Source of the DNA: Arthrobacter sp. PGP41
GTDB lineage: Bacteria > Actinomycetota > Actinomycetes > Actinomycetales > Micrococcaceae
Direction: 5' to 3'
Length of the DNA: 64,000 nt
Assembly: GCF_002953935.1 (NCBI RefSeq)
Contig: NZ_CP026514.1
Span: 2,542,001 to 2,606,000, forward strand
In this document: in pieces, positions 29,762 to 40,343 of the stretch
Position numbering within the stretch: position 1 is the first letter of the stretch
Layout: each line of letters starts with the position of its first letter
Notes under the pieces: model-generated
The model's input: only the letters and a program-made list of their open reading frames with translations
Database searches by the model: none
What the model was told of the DNA's origin: nothing
Translations under genes and position numbers: made by a program

Positions 29762-32350
29762 TTGCCAGGTATGAATCTGACGCGAGCTGAAGCCAGCGAA
29801 CGTGCCGCCCTGATCGCCGTTGACTCCTATGACGTCAGCCTGGACCTGACCCGGGGCGGAGAGGTCTTTAGCAGCACCACCACGGTGAAGTTCAGCGCCA
29901 CGCCGGGGTCCTCAACGTTCATCGACGCAGTCACACGCGCGGTGCACAGCGTCACCCTGAACGGCAGGAGCCTTGATCCGGCCACGGTGGCGGACGGCGT
30001 CAGGATCCAGCTCCCGGAGCTCGGGGAACACAACGAACTCACGGTGGTGGCCGACGCGCCATACATGAACACCGGCGAGGGACTCCACCGCTTCGTGGAC
30101 CCGGTGGACAACGAGGTCTACCTCTACACGCAGTTCGAGGTCCCTGATGCGCGGAGGATGTTTGCCGTCTTCGAGCAGCCGGACCTGAAGGCAACCTTCA
30201 CGTTCACCGTCACCGCCCCCTCCCACTGGGACGTCATCTCGAACTCGCCCACGCCGGCGCCCGTGGAAGCCGCGGCAGGGGACGACGGCGCTGCCCGCTC
30301 TGTGTGGGCCTTCTCCCCCACTCCCCGGCTCTCCTCCTACGTCACGGCCCTGATCGCAGGCCCCTACCAGTCGGTGCGCAGCGAGGTGACCAGCTCGGAC
30401 GGCCGCGTCATCCCGCTCGGCGTCTTCGCCCGGAAGTCGCTGATGCAGTACCTGGACGCTGACAACATCTTCGAACTCACCCGGCAGGGCTTTGAATTCT
30501 TCGAGTCGCAGTTCGGCTGCCCCTACCCGTTCGAGAAGTACGACCAGCTCTTTGTGCCCGAGTTCAACGCCGGCGCCATGGAAAACGCCGGCGCGGTGAC
30601 CATCCTGGAGGGCTACGTCTTCCGGAGCAAGGTCACCGACGCGCAGGTGGAGCGCCGGGCCATCACCGTCCTCCACGAACTTGCACATATGTGGTTCGGC
30701 GACCTGGTAACCATGCGCTGGTGGAACGACCTGTGGCTCAACGAGTCCTTCGCCGAGTACATGTCCCACCTCGCAGCCGTCGAGGCGACGGAGTTCACCA
30801 GCGCCTGGACCACGTTCGCGTCCGTTGAGAAGTCCTGGGCCTACCGCCAGGACCAGCTGCCCACCACGCACCCCATCTTCGCCGAGATCAATGACCTGCA
30901 GGACGTGGAGGTCAACTTCGACGGCATCACCTACGCCAAGGGCGCGTCGGTGCTCCGCCAGCTGGTGGCGTGGGTGGGCCCGGACCAGTTCATGGCCGGC
31001 GTGCGCGAGTACTTCGCCAAGCATTCATGGCAGAACACCGAACTGGGCGACCTGCTGCTGGAGCTGGAGAAAGCCAGCGGCCGCGACCTGGACGGTTGGG
31101 GACGCCAGTGGCTGGAGACCGCCGGCGTCAATACCCTGAAGCCGGAGCTTGAGGTGGACGGCGAGGGCAGGCTCACGTCCTTCGCCATCGTCCAGTCCGC
31201 CGTGGACGAGTGGCCCACCATCCGCCCGCACCGGCTGGCCGTGGGGTTCTACAACCTCAACGGCGCCGGCAAGCTTGAGCGGGTGCACCGCGAGGAACTG
31301 GATGTCGACGGCGGACGCACAGAGGTTCCGTCGCTGGTGGGGCTGGCCCGGCCGGACCTGGTCCTGGTCAATGACGACGACCTCGCCTACGCCAAGGTGC
31401 GGCTGGACGAAAAGTCGCTCGCGACGGCGACCGCCCACCTGAAGGACTTCAGCCACAGCCTGCCACGGACGCTCGTGTGGAACTCCGCGTGGGACGCTGC
31501 CCGCGACGGCGAAACCCCGGCACGGCGGTACGTGGAGCTGGTCCTGGCCAACGTGGCCGCCGAATCCGATTCCTCGGTGATCCTGGTCCAGCTCCGCCAG
31601 CTTGCCACCACCCTGAACTTCTACGTGGCCGAGGAACACCGCGAGCGGACGGCGGTGGCTGCGGCGGACCGGCTGTGGGAACTGGCGTCCCAGGTGCCGG
31701 GCGGGTCGGACGCGCAGCTGCAGTTCGTGAAGTCGTTTGCGCTGCTGGCGGGCAGCGACGCCCAGCTGGAGAAGGTGACGGGACTCCTGGACGGCGCCCT
31801 GGTCCTGGACGGGCTGACTGTTGACCAGGACCTGCGCTGGGAGCTGGTCACGTCACTTGTGGTGGGCGGACGCCTCGGCCAGGACGGAATCGACGCGGAA
31901 CTTGCGCGGGACAACACCTCCAGCGGCCAGAATGCCGCTGCCCTTGCAAAGGCCGCCATCCCCACGCCGGAGGCGAAGGCAGCCGCCTGGGAATCCATTG
32001 TGGTCAAGGGCGAGCTCTCCAATGCACTGCAGGGCTCAGCGGTCACCGGCTTCATGCGCGTGCTGGACCGGTCCCTGCTGGAGCCCTACGCCGAAAAGTA
32101 CTTCGAGGCAGTGCCGGGAATCGTCGAAACCCGCACCCACGCACTGGCCCAGCAGATCGTCGTCGGACTCTATCCTGCGCTGCTGACCACCCAGGCAACC
32201 GTGGACCGGACCGACGGCTTCCTGGCGGCGCTTCCGCCCGCAAGCGCCGCTCTGCGGCGAATGATGCTGGAAAACCGCGATGGCGTCGCCCGGGCGCTGC
32301 GTGCTCGCGCTGCGGATGTCCTTCCCGGCGAAACGGTGCCTGCGTCATGA
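29762..32350 (+). CDS. pepN: aminopeptidase N (M1 family)
   Basis: Zinc metallo-aminopeptidase that trims N-terminal residues from peptides, completing cytosolic protein turnover downstream of Clp. The 862-residue product has the GAMENAGAV exopeptidase motif and HELAHMWFGD with the third ligand Glu in NESFAEY. A C-terminal ERAP1-like helical domain completes it. The TTG at 29762 is chosen because GGAGG lies 7 nt upstream; the ATG at 29771 would have a 16-nt spacer. Either gives the same core. osmC follows with an ATGA overlap. It lies divergent from the membrane protein gene, as pepN does in the mycobacterial rpiB region. Confidence 0.95.
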   Translation: MPGMNLTRAEASERAALIAVDSYDVSLDLTRGGEVFSSTTTVKFSATPGSSTFIDAVTRAVHSVTLNGRSLDPATVADGVRIQLPELGEHNELTVVADAPYMNTGEGLHRFVDPVDNEVYLYTQFEVPDARRMFAVFEQPDLKATFTFTVTAPSHWDVISNSPTPAPVEAAAGDDGAARSVWAFSPTPRLSSYVTALIAGPYQSVRSEVTSSDGRVIPLGVFARKSLMQYLDADNIFELTRQGFEFFESQFGCPYPFEKYDQLFVPEFNAGAMENAGAVTILEGYVFRSKVTDAQVERRAITVLHELAHMWFGDLVTMRWWNDLWLNESFAEYMSHLAAVEATEFTSAWTTFASVEKSWAYRQDQLPTTHPIFAEINDLQDVEVNFDGITYAKGASVLRQLVAWVGPDQFMAGVREYFAKHSWQNTELGDLLLELEKASGRDLDGWGRQWLETAGVNTLKPELEVDGEGRLTSFAIVQSAVDEWPTIRPHRLAVGFYNLNGAGKLERVHREELDVDGGRTEVPSLVGLARPDLVLVNDDDLAYAKVRLDEKSLATATAHLKDFSHSLPRTLVWNSAWDAARDGETPARRYVELVLANVAAESDSSVILVQLRQLATTLNFYVAEEHRERTAVAAADRLWELASQVPGGSDAQLQFVKSFALLAGSDAQLEKVTGLLDGALVLDGLTVDQDLRWELVTSLVVGGRLGQDGIDAELARDNTSSGQNAAALAKAAIPTPEAKAAAWESIVVKGELSNALQGSAVTGFMRVLDRSLLEPYAEKYFEAVPGIVETRTHALAQQIVVGLYPALLTTQATVDRTDGFLAALPPASAALRRMMLENRDGVARALRARAADVLPGETVPAS

Positions 32351-32820
32351 GCCTGCACGAGCACCGCTACGGGCTGACGGTCCAGTGGACGGGCAACTCG
32401 GGCAGCGGGACGGCGTCCTATCGCGGCTACTCGCGCGACCACGACATCCTTATTCTGGGGCTCCCTGTCCTCAAGGGCTCCGCGGACCCCGCCTTCCACG
32501 GAGACCGGGAACGGTACAACCCGGAGCAGCTGCTCCTGGCGGCCCTTGCCCAGTGCCATATGCTCTCTTTCCTGCACGTGGCCGTGAAGCATGGCGTGGT
32601 GGTCACGGCTTACCGGGACGAGGCTTTCGGGCTGATGAGGCTGAACCGGGACGGCAGCGGCCAGTTCGAGCGAGTGACGCTCCGGCCGCAGGTGACCGTG
32701 GCAGACGCTGCGCAGGTGGAGCTGGCCGGCCGGCTCCACCATGAGGCGAACCAGGTGTGCTTCATCGCCCGCAGCGTGAACTTCCCGGTGGAGCATGAAC
32801 CGGTGACGCTAGCGCCCTGA
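32347..32820 (+). CDS. OsmC family peroxidase-like protein
   Basis: OsmC/Ohr proteins reduce organic peroxides with two cysteines. The 157-residue product has the family layout: N-terminal beta strands, NPEQLLLAALAQCHM with the first Cys near residue 77, and NQVCFIARSVNF with the second Cys near 139. It is closer to the generic OsmC group (YhfA-like) than to Ohr. Its start overlaps the pepN stop by 4 nt (ATGA), so it is translated from the pepN transcript. The substrate is not determined. Confidence 0.9.
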   Translation: MSLHEHRYGLTVQWTGNSGSGTASYRGYSRDHDILILGLPVLKGSADPAFHGDRERYNPEQLLLAALAQCHMLSFLHVAVKHGVVVTAYRDEAFGLMRLNRDGSGQFERVTLRPQVTVADAAQVELAGRLHHEANQVCFIARSVNFPVEHEPVTLAP

Positions 32821-32822
32821 TG

Positions 32823-32888
32823 CCCAAGTAAGTAGCGCTAAGTGTCGTTTTGGAGCTCCAAAACGACACTTAGCGCTACCTAGTTGGG
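32823..32888. repeat. palindromic repeat, copy 1 (convergent junction)
   Basis: A near-perfect 66-nt inverted repeat. Each half contains GTAGCGCTAAGTGTCGTT plus flanking CCCAA(C/G)TA. It fills the gap between the osmC stop and the convergent epimerase stop, so it may act as a bidirectional terminator. Related copies lie at 51549-51600 and 59607-59672. Confidence 0.9.
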
Positions 32889-32898
32889 GCAGCGGGAC

Positions 32899-33879
32899 TC
32901 AGAGCTTCTTGGCGAGGCGCGCCTCGGTTCCGGGGGACAGTCCCGCCTTCCGCGGCCTGTCCAGCCCGAGCCGGCGTTCGTCCGCCAGGGTGTCCTGCAG
33001 GGTCTCCTGCCAAGGCCGCAGCTGAAGCCCGGCAGCGACGGCTGCCCGGTTGCTCCGCGCCATGAAGCCCTCATGCCCGGGCGGGAGCCAGAGCGGCAGC
33101 GAGTCCGGGCCTGCCCAGTAGTTGACGCCCTGGTTCGCAAGCCACTCTTCTTCCGCCGGAAGAACCTCGCCGTCGTGGCCGGCGGTTTCCCTGGCGGCGG
33201 CAAGGTACGTTCCGAAAGCCACCTGCCCGCCCAGGGCGTTCAACGCTCCGGCGACACCCTTCCCGGCCGCCTTGAGGACCCAGGCAGCAAGGTCGCGGAC
33301 GTCGATGACCTGGGTTGGATGATGACCGGCCGCGGGAACCACCACCGGATTCTTGTCCCTGGCGAAGCGGGCGGGCCAGTAGCCGTAGCGGTCCGAGCTG
33401 TCCCCCGGGCCGCCGATCAGGCCGGCACGGCACAAGTGGGCTTTCCCGCCTGCCGCTTCGAGGGTGGCGGCCTCGATGGCCGCCTTCGATTCGCCGTAAT
33501 TCTCCGGAGTGGAGGGAATTCCCGGCGCCAGGGGCTGCAGGAGCGCGGCGTCCTCAGTTTCGTTCGCAAGCGAGGCGTCGGCGTAGACGGAGCAACTGGA
33601 AACGAACGTCCAGTGCGCTGCCCGGTGCGCGAGGGCGTCGAGGGCTTCGGTGGCGGGGACGGGGTCCCGGGCCACCTCAACCACCTCGTCCCACTCCCCC
33701 TTGGCGCCCGCGTAGGCGTTCGCGCCCAGTGAACGGTCCTCCCTCAGCCACGTGGTTCCCGCTGGCGGGGCCGCCGCGGAACCACGGGCAAGGCAGGTGA
33801 CGTCGTGTCCCGCCGCCACCGCCTGGCGGGCAATTTCTGCGGACAGGAAGGCCGTTCCGCCGAGGACAAGAATGCGCAT
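32899..33879 (-). CDS. NAD-dependent epimerase/dehydratase (extended SDR)
   Basis: The substrate is unknown. The 326-residue product has the N-terminal Rossmann motif GGTAFLS, VSSCSVYAD and YGESKAA (the catalytic YxxxK). It then has an extended-SDR C-terminal substrate domain. It resembles the reductase-type epimerases common in Arthrobacter and Streptomyces with no fixed role. The ATG at 33879 has TAGCGT (33891..33886) exactly 6 nt upstream and no RBS, so it is probably leaderless. It stands alone, convergent with osmC across the palindromic repeat and divergent from mscS. Confidence 0.88.
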   Translation of the reverse strand: MRILVLGGTAFLSAEIARQAVAAGHDVTCLARGSAAAPPAGTTWLREDRSLGANAYAGAKGEWDEVVEVARDPVPATEALDALAHRAAHWTFVSSCSVYADASLANETEDAALLQPLAPGIPSTPENYGESKAAIEAATLEAAGGKAHLCRAGLIGGPGDSSDRYGYWPARFARDKNPVVVPAAGHHPTQVIDVRDLAAWVLKAAGKGVAGALNALGGQVAFGTYLAAARETAGHDGEVLPAEEEWLANQGVNYWAGPDSLPLWLPPGHEGFMARSNRAAVAAGLQLRPWQETLQDTLADERRLGLDRPRKAGLSPGTEARLAKKL

Positions 33880-33996
33880 GTTCAGACGCTACGGCGATAG
33901 TGTTGAAGAAGAACAGAGCCTTCCGCGCCGGGCGTAACCGGCGCTGCGGCATCCCTTCCCGGCGCAGCCGAAGAACAGCAGGAGCACTTCCCCCTT

Positions 33997-34680
33997 ATGG
34001 TCAGCACGTTGTCGATCCTTCCGAACTCCGCCAGCCAGCCGGACGGCATCAGCGTCACGGGCATCGTGATCAGCCTCGGCGTTGGCGTCGCCATCTGGCT
34101 GGTAGCCACGTTCGTGATTTCCCGGATCACCAGGCGCGTGGCGGCAGGCAGCAACTTCTTCAAGAAGCCAACCTTCAAATGGGCTGCCCCTGCCTTTAGG
34201 GCCCTGGACCATGAACGGCGCGTCCAGCGTGCGGAAACCATCGGCTCGCTGTTGAACAGCGTGGTCGGCGTGCTCGTGGTGATCATCACCGGCATGTACG
34301 TCCTGCAGAACCTGGACATTAACATCGCACCCCTGCTGACGAGCGTCGGCATCCTGGGTGTGGCCATCGGCTTCGGTGCCCAGCAGCTGATCCGCGACTT
34401 CCTGGCCGGGATCTTCATTACCATTGAAGACCAGTACGGAATCGGCGACGTGATCGAGACCAGCGAGGTTGTTGGCGTGGTGGAGTCAATGGGTTTGCGC
34501 ATCACCCGCGTACGTTCGGACGACGGCGCTATCTGGTACCTGCGCAACGGCGAGATCCTGCGCGTCGGCAACCGTTCGCAAGGCAACTACGTGCCGCTGC
34601 ACGAGTCGGAGGACGGCACCACGGACCAGGGCACGGATCAGGCCGAACCCAAGAAGACTGACCAGAAGGCCGGAGACTAG
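33997..34680 (+). CDS. small-conductance mechanosensitive channel (MscS family)
   Basis: Stretch-gated channel that releases solutes during osmotic downshift. The 227-residue product is short. It has a first transmembrane helix (about 20-43), a second (about 90-110) and the pore-lining helix around ILGVAIGFGAQQLIRDFLAG. The beta domain GDVIETSEVVGVVESMGLRITRVR follows, with a truncated C-terminal region ending in a charged tail. The ATG at 33997 follows AGGAGC. glbO follows 2 nt after its stop, so the two form an operon. Confidence 0.92.
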   Translation: MVSTLSILPNSASQPDGISVTGIVISLGVGVAIWLVATFVISRITRRVAAGSNFFKKPTFKWAAPAFRALDHERRVQRAETIGSLLNSVVGVLVVIITGMYVLQNLDINIAPLLTSVGILGVAIGFGAQQLIRDFLAGIFITIEDQYGIGDVIETSEVVGVVESMGLRITRVRSDDGAIWYLRNGEILRVGNRSQGNYVPLHESEDGTTDQGTDQAEPKKTDQKAGD

Positions 34681-34682
34681 GA

Positions 34683-35126
34683 ATGACAATCCCCATCGAA
34701 CCCCAACGGCCGCAGCTGATGCAGAATGATCCGTTCAGCAAGCCCGGCTACACCGACAACTTCTACGATGCCGTGGGCGGGCATGAAACGTTCGTGAAGC
34801 TGATCGACGTCTTCTACGACGGAGTGGCAACCGATCCGCTCCTCCGCCCCATGTATCCCGAAGAGGACCTGGCGCCTGCGAAGCGCCGTTTCCTGATGTT
34901 CCTGGAACAGTACTGGGGCGGGCCCACCACCTATGGCGAGGAGCGCGGCCACCCCCGGCTCCGCATGCGGCACATGCCCTTCAAGGTGACGCCGGAGGCC
35001 AAGGACCGCTGGCTCTTCCACATGCGGAGGGCTGTGGACTCCCTGGAACTGCCGCCGCTCTACGAGGGAACGTTGTGGGACTACATGGAGCGGGCTGCGC
35101 TGTCCATGGTGAACAGCCCCGGCTGA
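34683..35126 (+). CDS. glbO: group II truncated hemoglobin (trHbO)
   Basis: Heme protein that binds O2/NO and protects respiration or detoxifies NO/peroxide. The 147-residue product has the 2-on-2 globin pattern: FYDAVGG, FYDGVATDPLLRPMYP, LEQYWGGP, and HPRLRMRHMPF, in which the second His is the probable proximal ligand. The Trp of AKDRWLFHM is the G8 tryptophan typical of group II. AGGA overlaps the mscS stop and serves as RBS. Pairing with mscS is common in Arthrobacter (recollection). Confidence 0.95.
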   Translation: MTIPIEPQRPQLMQNDPFSKPGYTDNFYDAVGGHETFVKLIDVFYDGVATDPLLRPMYPEEDLAPAKRRFLMFLEQYWGGPTTYGEERGHPRLRMRHMPFKVTPEAKDRWLFHMRRAVDSLELPPLYEGTLWDYMERAALSMVNSPG

Positions 35127-35143
35127 TGTTGCCCTAACCGCCG

Positions 35144-35803
35144 TTAGAGCAGTGCGCTTCCGGTCCGCGCGAGCACGTGGCCGCGCGTGCCTGTAAGCCG
35201 GAACCAGCGCCCTGCCCGGTAGAGCTTCTGGTCGCCGTCGGCCAGGAATCCCAGGGCCAGGGCCGCGAAAGCGGCTCCGGCCGGCAGGCCCGATCCGTCC
35301 AGTTCCCTGCCCCACACGGCGGCACGGGCGTTGTTGACGATCAGCGCCCCCGGCTTGTCAGGCACGATTCCCGCCACTTCCGCAATACCTGCTTCGGCGG
35401 CTTTCCGCAGCGCTGCATCGCTCCGTGAACCCATCAGCTCCCACCCGCTCCGGGGGGCACCCACCCCCGTCCACGACTCGGTGACGGTGGACGGCGGAAC
35501 CGGCAGCTCGACGTCGTCCGCCCCTGCCCGCGCGAGGCGGTCCAGGACGGCGGACAAAGACACTGTCACGTCCGTCGCCGAAGGTTCCGCGAGGGCCATG
35601 GTCCGCAGCCCCAAAATGGTGGGAGTCGATTCACCCAGGAGCCTCGGCCGCAGCACGCAGACGTACGCGGCGAGAACGGAACCCGCAGCCTGGAGCCTGA
35701 TGGCGCCGTCGTCAATGGACTTTGCGCGCGTGGCGAAGGTCTTCAGGTCGGCGAGATCCTGGGGATCGGCGAAGCGGAAGGACGAGGTGAGGAGATCAGA
35801 CAC
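35144..35803 (-). CDS. hypothetical protein, actinobacterial
   Basis: I do not recognise a family with certainty. The product of about 219 residues is soluble, mixed alpha/beta and Ala/Leu/Gly rich, with no signal peptide or membrane segment. The GTG at 35803 is chosen because TAGTGT (35814..35809) lies 5 nt upstream, close to the leaderless pattern of this window. A longer frame from 35863 runs into the tesB promoter and is less likely. It is convergent with glbO (17-nt gap) and divergent from tesB. Confidence 0.65.
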   Translation of the reverse strand: MSDLLTSSFRFADPQDLADLKTFATRAKSIDDGAIRLQAAGSVLAAYVCVLRPRLLGESTPTILGLRTMALAEPSATDVTVSLSAVLDRLARAGADDVELPVPPSTVTESWTGVGAPRSGWELMGSRSDAALRKAAEAGIAEVAGIVPDKPGALIVNNARAAVWGRELDGSGLPAGAAFAALALGFLADGDQKLYRAGRWFRLTGTRGHVLARTGSALL

Positions 35804-35854
35804 ACCAAGAACACTACCCGGTGGTCCTTTGTTGAGCAGTGCCCGGGGGCCGTC

Positions 35855-35860
35855 TAGAGT
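35855..35860 (+). promoter_or_regulatory. -10 box of a leaderless tesB transcript
   Basis: TAGAGT lies exactly 6 nt before the ATG at 35867 and no Shine-Dalgarno sequence is present. Confidence 0.6.
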
Positions 35861-35866
35861 CAAACC

Positions 35867-36847
35867 ATGACTGAAGCCGACGCCGAAATCCTGGCGCTCC
35901 CCAGCGGGGACCCCACCTCATCGCTCATCTCCCTCCTTGACCTTGGTGAGCTGGAGGGTGCACGGACGGACGAAGACATCTTCCTGGGCCCGTCCCAGCA
36001 GCAGCCCCACCACAGGGTTTTCGGCGGCCAGGTGCTGGCACAGTCGCTCATCGCGTCCATCAGGACTGTGGACCCCGAACGATTTGTCCATTCCATGCAC
36101 GGCTACTTCCTGCGCCCGGGCGACGCGAACAAGCCCATCACCTTCGGCGTCCAGCGCCTGCGGGACGGCCGGTCCTTCTCCGCCCGGCGGGTCCATGCCT
36201 ACCAGGAGGGTGTGCCCATCCTGTCGATGATCGCGTCCTTCCAGGGCGAGGACGAAGGAGTGGAGCACGAGTCCACGATGCCCGGCGGCATCCCGGACCC
36301 GGAGTCGCTGCCCAGCACGGCAGACCTGCTCGGCAAGTTCGACCATCCGGTAGCGCGGCACTGGGCCTACGAGCGCCCGTTCGACATCCGGCACGTCGAT
36401 CCCCCCTTGTATGTGTCGGCGAAGGGCAAGAGGGAAGCACGGAATGCGGTGTGGATGAAGACCTTCGGGCCGATGCCGGACAACCCCAACCTGCACCGGG
36501 CAGCCCTGGCGTACGCCAGCGACTACACCCTCCTTGAGTCCATCCTGCGGCGCCACGGGCTGAGCTGGATCACGCCGGGAATGAACGTGGCAAGCCTGGA
36601 CCATGCCATGTGGTGGCACCGGCCTGCCCGCGTGGACGAATGGCTCCTGTATGTCCAGGAGTCACCCAGCGCCCAGGGGGCCCGTGGACTCGCGACCGGC
36701 AAGATCTTTAACCAGGCCGGGCAGCACGTTGCCTCCGTCGCGCAGGAGGGAATGGTCCGCGTCCCCACCGACCTGAAGAACAAAGTGGTGGGCGCTTTCC
36801 AGTCGAAGCTGATGGAGCACCAGATCCGCAGGGCCGGACGGGACTAG
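35867..36847 (+). CDS. tesB: acyl-CoA thioesterase II
   Basis: Hydrolyses acyl-CoA to fatty acid and CoA. The 326-residue product has two hotdog domains. The first contains HHRVFGGQVLAQSLIAS and the HSMHGYFLRPGD segment. The second contains SLDHAMWWHRP with the Asp of the active site, and QEGMVR near the end. The length is slightly above E. coli TesB because of a 25-residue N-terminal leader. It is monocistronic and convergent with ettA across a strong hairpin. Confidence 0.94.
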   Translation: MTEADAEILALPSGDPTSSLISLLDLGELEGARTDEDIFLGPSQQQPHHRVFGGQVLAQSLIASIRTVDPERFVHSMHGYFLRPGDANKPITFGVQRLRDGRSFSARRVHAYQEGVPILSMIASFQGEDEGVEHESTMPGGIPDPESLPSTADLLGKFDHPVARHWAYERPFDIRHVDPPLYVSAKGKREARNAVWMKTFGPMPDNPNLHRAALAYASDYTLLESILRRHGLSWITPGMNVASLDHAMWWHRPARVDEWLLYVQESPSAQGARGLATGKIFNQAGQHVASVAQEGMVRVPTDLKNKVVGAFQSKLMEHQIRRAGRD

Positions 36848-36872
36848 CACCGCTCCCCGCCCGGACACCAAG

Positions 36873-36903
36873 GAGGCCGGCACCCTTGATGGGTGCCGGC
36901 CTC
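36873..36903. terminator. bidirectional terminator between tesB and ettA
   Basis: GAGGCCGGCACCC pairs with GGGTGCCGGCCTC (13 bp, 5-nt loop) between the convergent stops at 36847 and 36934. Confidence 0.85.
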
Positions 36904-36933
36904 TGGTGTGGTTTGCCCTGGGGCGTTACGCGT

Positions 36934-38616
<1,683 letters not shown>

Positions 38617-38668
38617 GGTTCCAAATCTAGTGGGTGGGCAGGCATATCTCACATTCCGCGCACCGGGC

Positions 38669-39274
38669 TTACGAGCCTACAAAGCACTTTCCGCTGGCCA
38701 GCACGGGCAACACCGTCACTGTCACTGCGCCGTCGCGGACCTGGCCGATCACGCAGTCACCGCCCTGGAGCACTGCCGCCTCGATGGCATCCGCTTCAAG
38801 GCCGGTGGGGGTGCGGCTCTGTGAAACCTCCAATGCCGCGGGTGCGATTCCCGCGCCCGTGAGGGCTTCCGAGACCTGTGCGGTAGCGGGTTTTGGCGAT
38901 CCCGCAGCCAACCTGCCCAGCGCCTCCGTCACGGTCTTTTTGGTTCTTTCAGTGGCAGCCGCCGCTGCCGCGGCCGATGCCGTCCCGGATGTATCCGCCA
39001 GCGGTCCGGCGGCATTCGTCTCTGGTGCTGCAGACCGCGCTTCTGTTGCTGCGGGGCCGGCGGAGGCTGCAGGGGATGGTGCAGCCGACAATGTTCCGCT
39101 GACGCAGGCCGATAAACCTGCCGCCAGCGCTGTGGCAGCTACGGCCGCCCACAACCGGCGCGCGGCGCTGGGCGGGGCAACTCCGGGAGCCCCCGCTCCG
39201 GGAATGCTGGCTGGGGGGCTGTCCGGTGAGGCACCGGCTGTGGGGCTCTGCCGGTGGTCAGGGGTATGCCGCAT
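38669..39274 (-). CDS. putative lipoprotein, unknown function
   Basis: The 201-residue product has a hydrophilic N-terminus of about 40 residues, then a transmembrane/signal segment and a lipobox LSAC. An Ala/Ser/Pro-rich linker follows, and then a compact C-terminal domain of about 80 residues that begins with a Thr-Glu-Arg-Thr helix. This domain has two cysteines (GGDCVIG and GKCF) and recalls DUF6993-type domains of Micrococcaceae (recollection, not certain). The ATG at 39274 lies 6 nt after CAGAAT, a near -10. It sits between ssb and ettA on the same strand but with its own likely promoter. Confidence 0.72.
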   Translation of the reverse strand: MRHTPDHRQSPTAGASPDSPPASIPGAGAPGVAPPSAARRLWAAVAATALAAGLSACVSGTLSAAPSPAASAGPAATEARSAAPETNAAGPLADTSGTASAAAAAAATERTKKTVTEALGRLAAGSPKPATAQVSEALTGAGIAPAALEVSQSRTPTGLEADAIEAAVLQGGDCVIGQVRDGAVTVTVLPVLASGKCFVGS

Positions 39275-39404
39275 GGTGTCATTCTGCCACGCGGCCTGGT
39301 CCGGCTCCGCAACCTGGGCGGGCAGTGCACGGCCCGGGGGGTGCCGCGCCACTGCCCGCCAAGGAACCGTGGGAACCGTTGAGGGGGACGCTGATAGGGA
39401 AATA

Positions 39405-39965
39405 CTAGACTCCGGATTCGGCGAGTTCCCCCGTCTCCAGATCCAGTGACACGAGGTCGCCGTTGCTGTCCTCAATGAACGCCGCGGCAGGATCGCCACC
39501 GTCGAGATCGTCATCGCCGTCCTCCGGCTCGTCGAACGTTCCCTCCGTACCGCCCCGCTGCCCGGCGTCGAGGGGAGGCACTTCCTCCACGAGCGAGAGA
39601 AGCGGTTTTGTGGAGGACCGGATGAAGTTGGCCGTACCCCACGTCAGGTCGTGACCCACGGCGTCGGCGTCAATGGTGTGTGAGTAGTAGACCCTGCCGT
39701 CCCTTTCCCAACTGCGGATTTTCAGCTTGCCAACCACGATGACCGGCTGGCCTTTCCTGATGCTGCAGCCCATGCTTCCCGCGAGGTGGCGATAGCCCTG
39801 GACCAGGAACCAGTTCGTGTGGCCGTCTGTCCAGGTGCCGGATTCCTTGTTGAACCGGCGCGAGGTGGAACCGATACGGAAAGAGGCTGTGGCAACTCCC
39901 CCTGGGGTTGTGGCGCTTTTGATCTCGGTGGCAACGAAGCCCCGAATGGTGATTGTGTCGCTCAT
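39405..39965 (-). CDS. single-stranded DNA-binding protein, paralogue
   Basis: OB-fold SSB of 186 residues. The first 110 residues have the family pattern: ITIRGFVATEI, ASFRIGSTSRRFN, TNWFLVQGYRHLAGSMGCSIRKGQPVIVVGKLKIRSW. The C-terminus is acidic overall but does not end in the DDxPF tip that recruits partner proteins; it ends in a plain LAESGV. It is therefore probably the second, mycobacterial Rv2478c-like SSB rather than the replicative one. The ATG at 39965 lies 7 nt after AGGA; the GTG 6 nt upstream would abut the RBS. It has the ettA neighbourhood typical of this paralogue. Confidence 0.88.
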   Translation of the reverse strand: MSDTITIRGFVATEIKSATTPGGVATASFRIGSTSRRFNKESGTWTDGHTNWFLVQGYRHLAGSMGCSIRKGQPVIVVGKLKIRSWERDGRVYYSHTIDADAVGHDLTWGTANFIRSSTKPLLSLVEEVPPLDAGQRGGTEGTFDEPEDGDDDLDGGDPAAAFIEDSNGDLVSLDLETGELAESGV

Positions 39966-40179
39966 CTTCACGTCCTGTCGTCAATGGTGGTGCCCTAGCA
40001 GGCAAGACCAGCATGGCGCCGGCGCCGGCCCCCGGGGAGGCCGGGGTTGCCCTATGTGCATAACCCGCGGCAGCACACTGCCTGTGGAGGATTAGTAAGG
40101 GCCTCAGTTCAGTGACTACGCCGGGACTTCGGGCAATGTAAACTTTTTGAGGCGCCGGACTTCAGGTCCGGAATCAAAT

Positions 40180-40252
40180 GCCTCAGTAGCTCAGGGGATA
40201 GAGCAGCGGCCTTCTAATCCGCCGGTCGGGGGTTCGATTCCCTCCTGGGGCA
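40180..40252 (+). tRNA. tRNA-Arg(UCU)
   Basis: A 73-nt cloverleaf with acceptor GCCTCAG/CTGGGGC, D-arm AGCTC...GAGC, anticodon loop CTTCTAA (anticodon TCT), T-arm CGGGG-TTCGATT-CCCTC, discriminator A. A TAAACT box at 40139-40144 is a plausible -10. CCA is not exactly encoded (CCCA follows). Confidence 0.95.
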
Positions 40253-40261
40253 CCCATGGGC

Positions 40262-40291
40262 AAACGCCCCGGTTCACGGACCGGGGCGTTT
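40262..40291 (+). terminator. terminator after tRNA-Arg
   Basis: AAACGCCCCGG pairs with CCGGGGCGTTT, followed by TGCTTTTTA. Confidence 0.85.
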
Positions 40292-40343
40292 TGCTTTTTA
40301 GCAGCAGCGACAGCTGACGGGGCCCCCGGGCGCCGGCACGGTT

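Noticed and set aside
32823..32888. Insertion-sequence terminal repeats
   Set aside because: The inverted repeats are adjacent arms of one palindrome without a transposase or target duplication between them; treated as a REP-like or terminator element.
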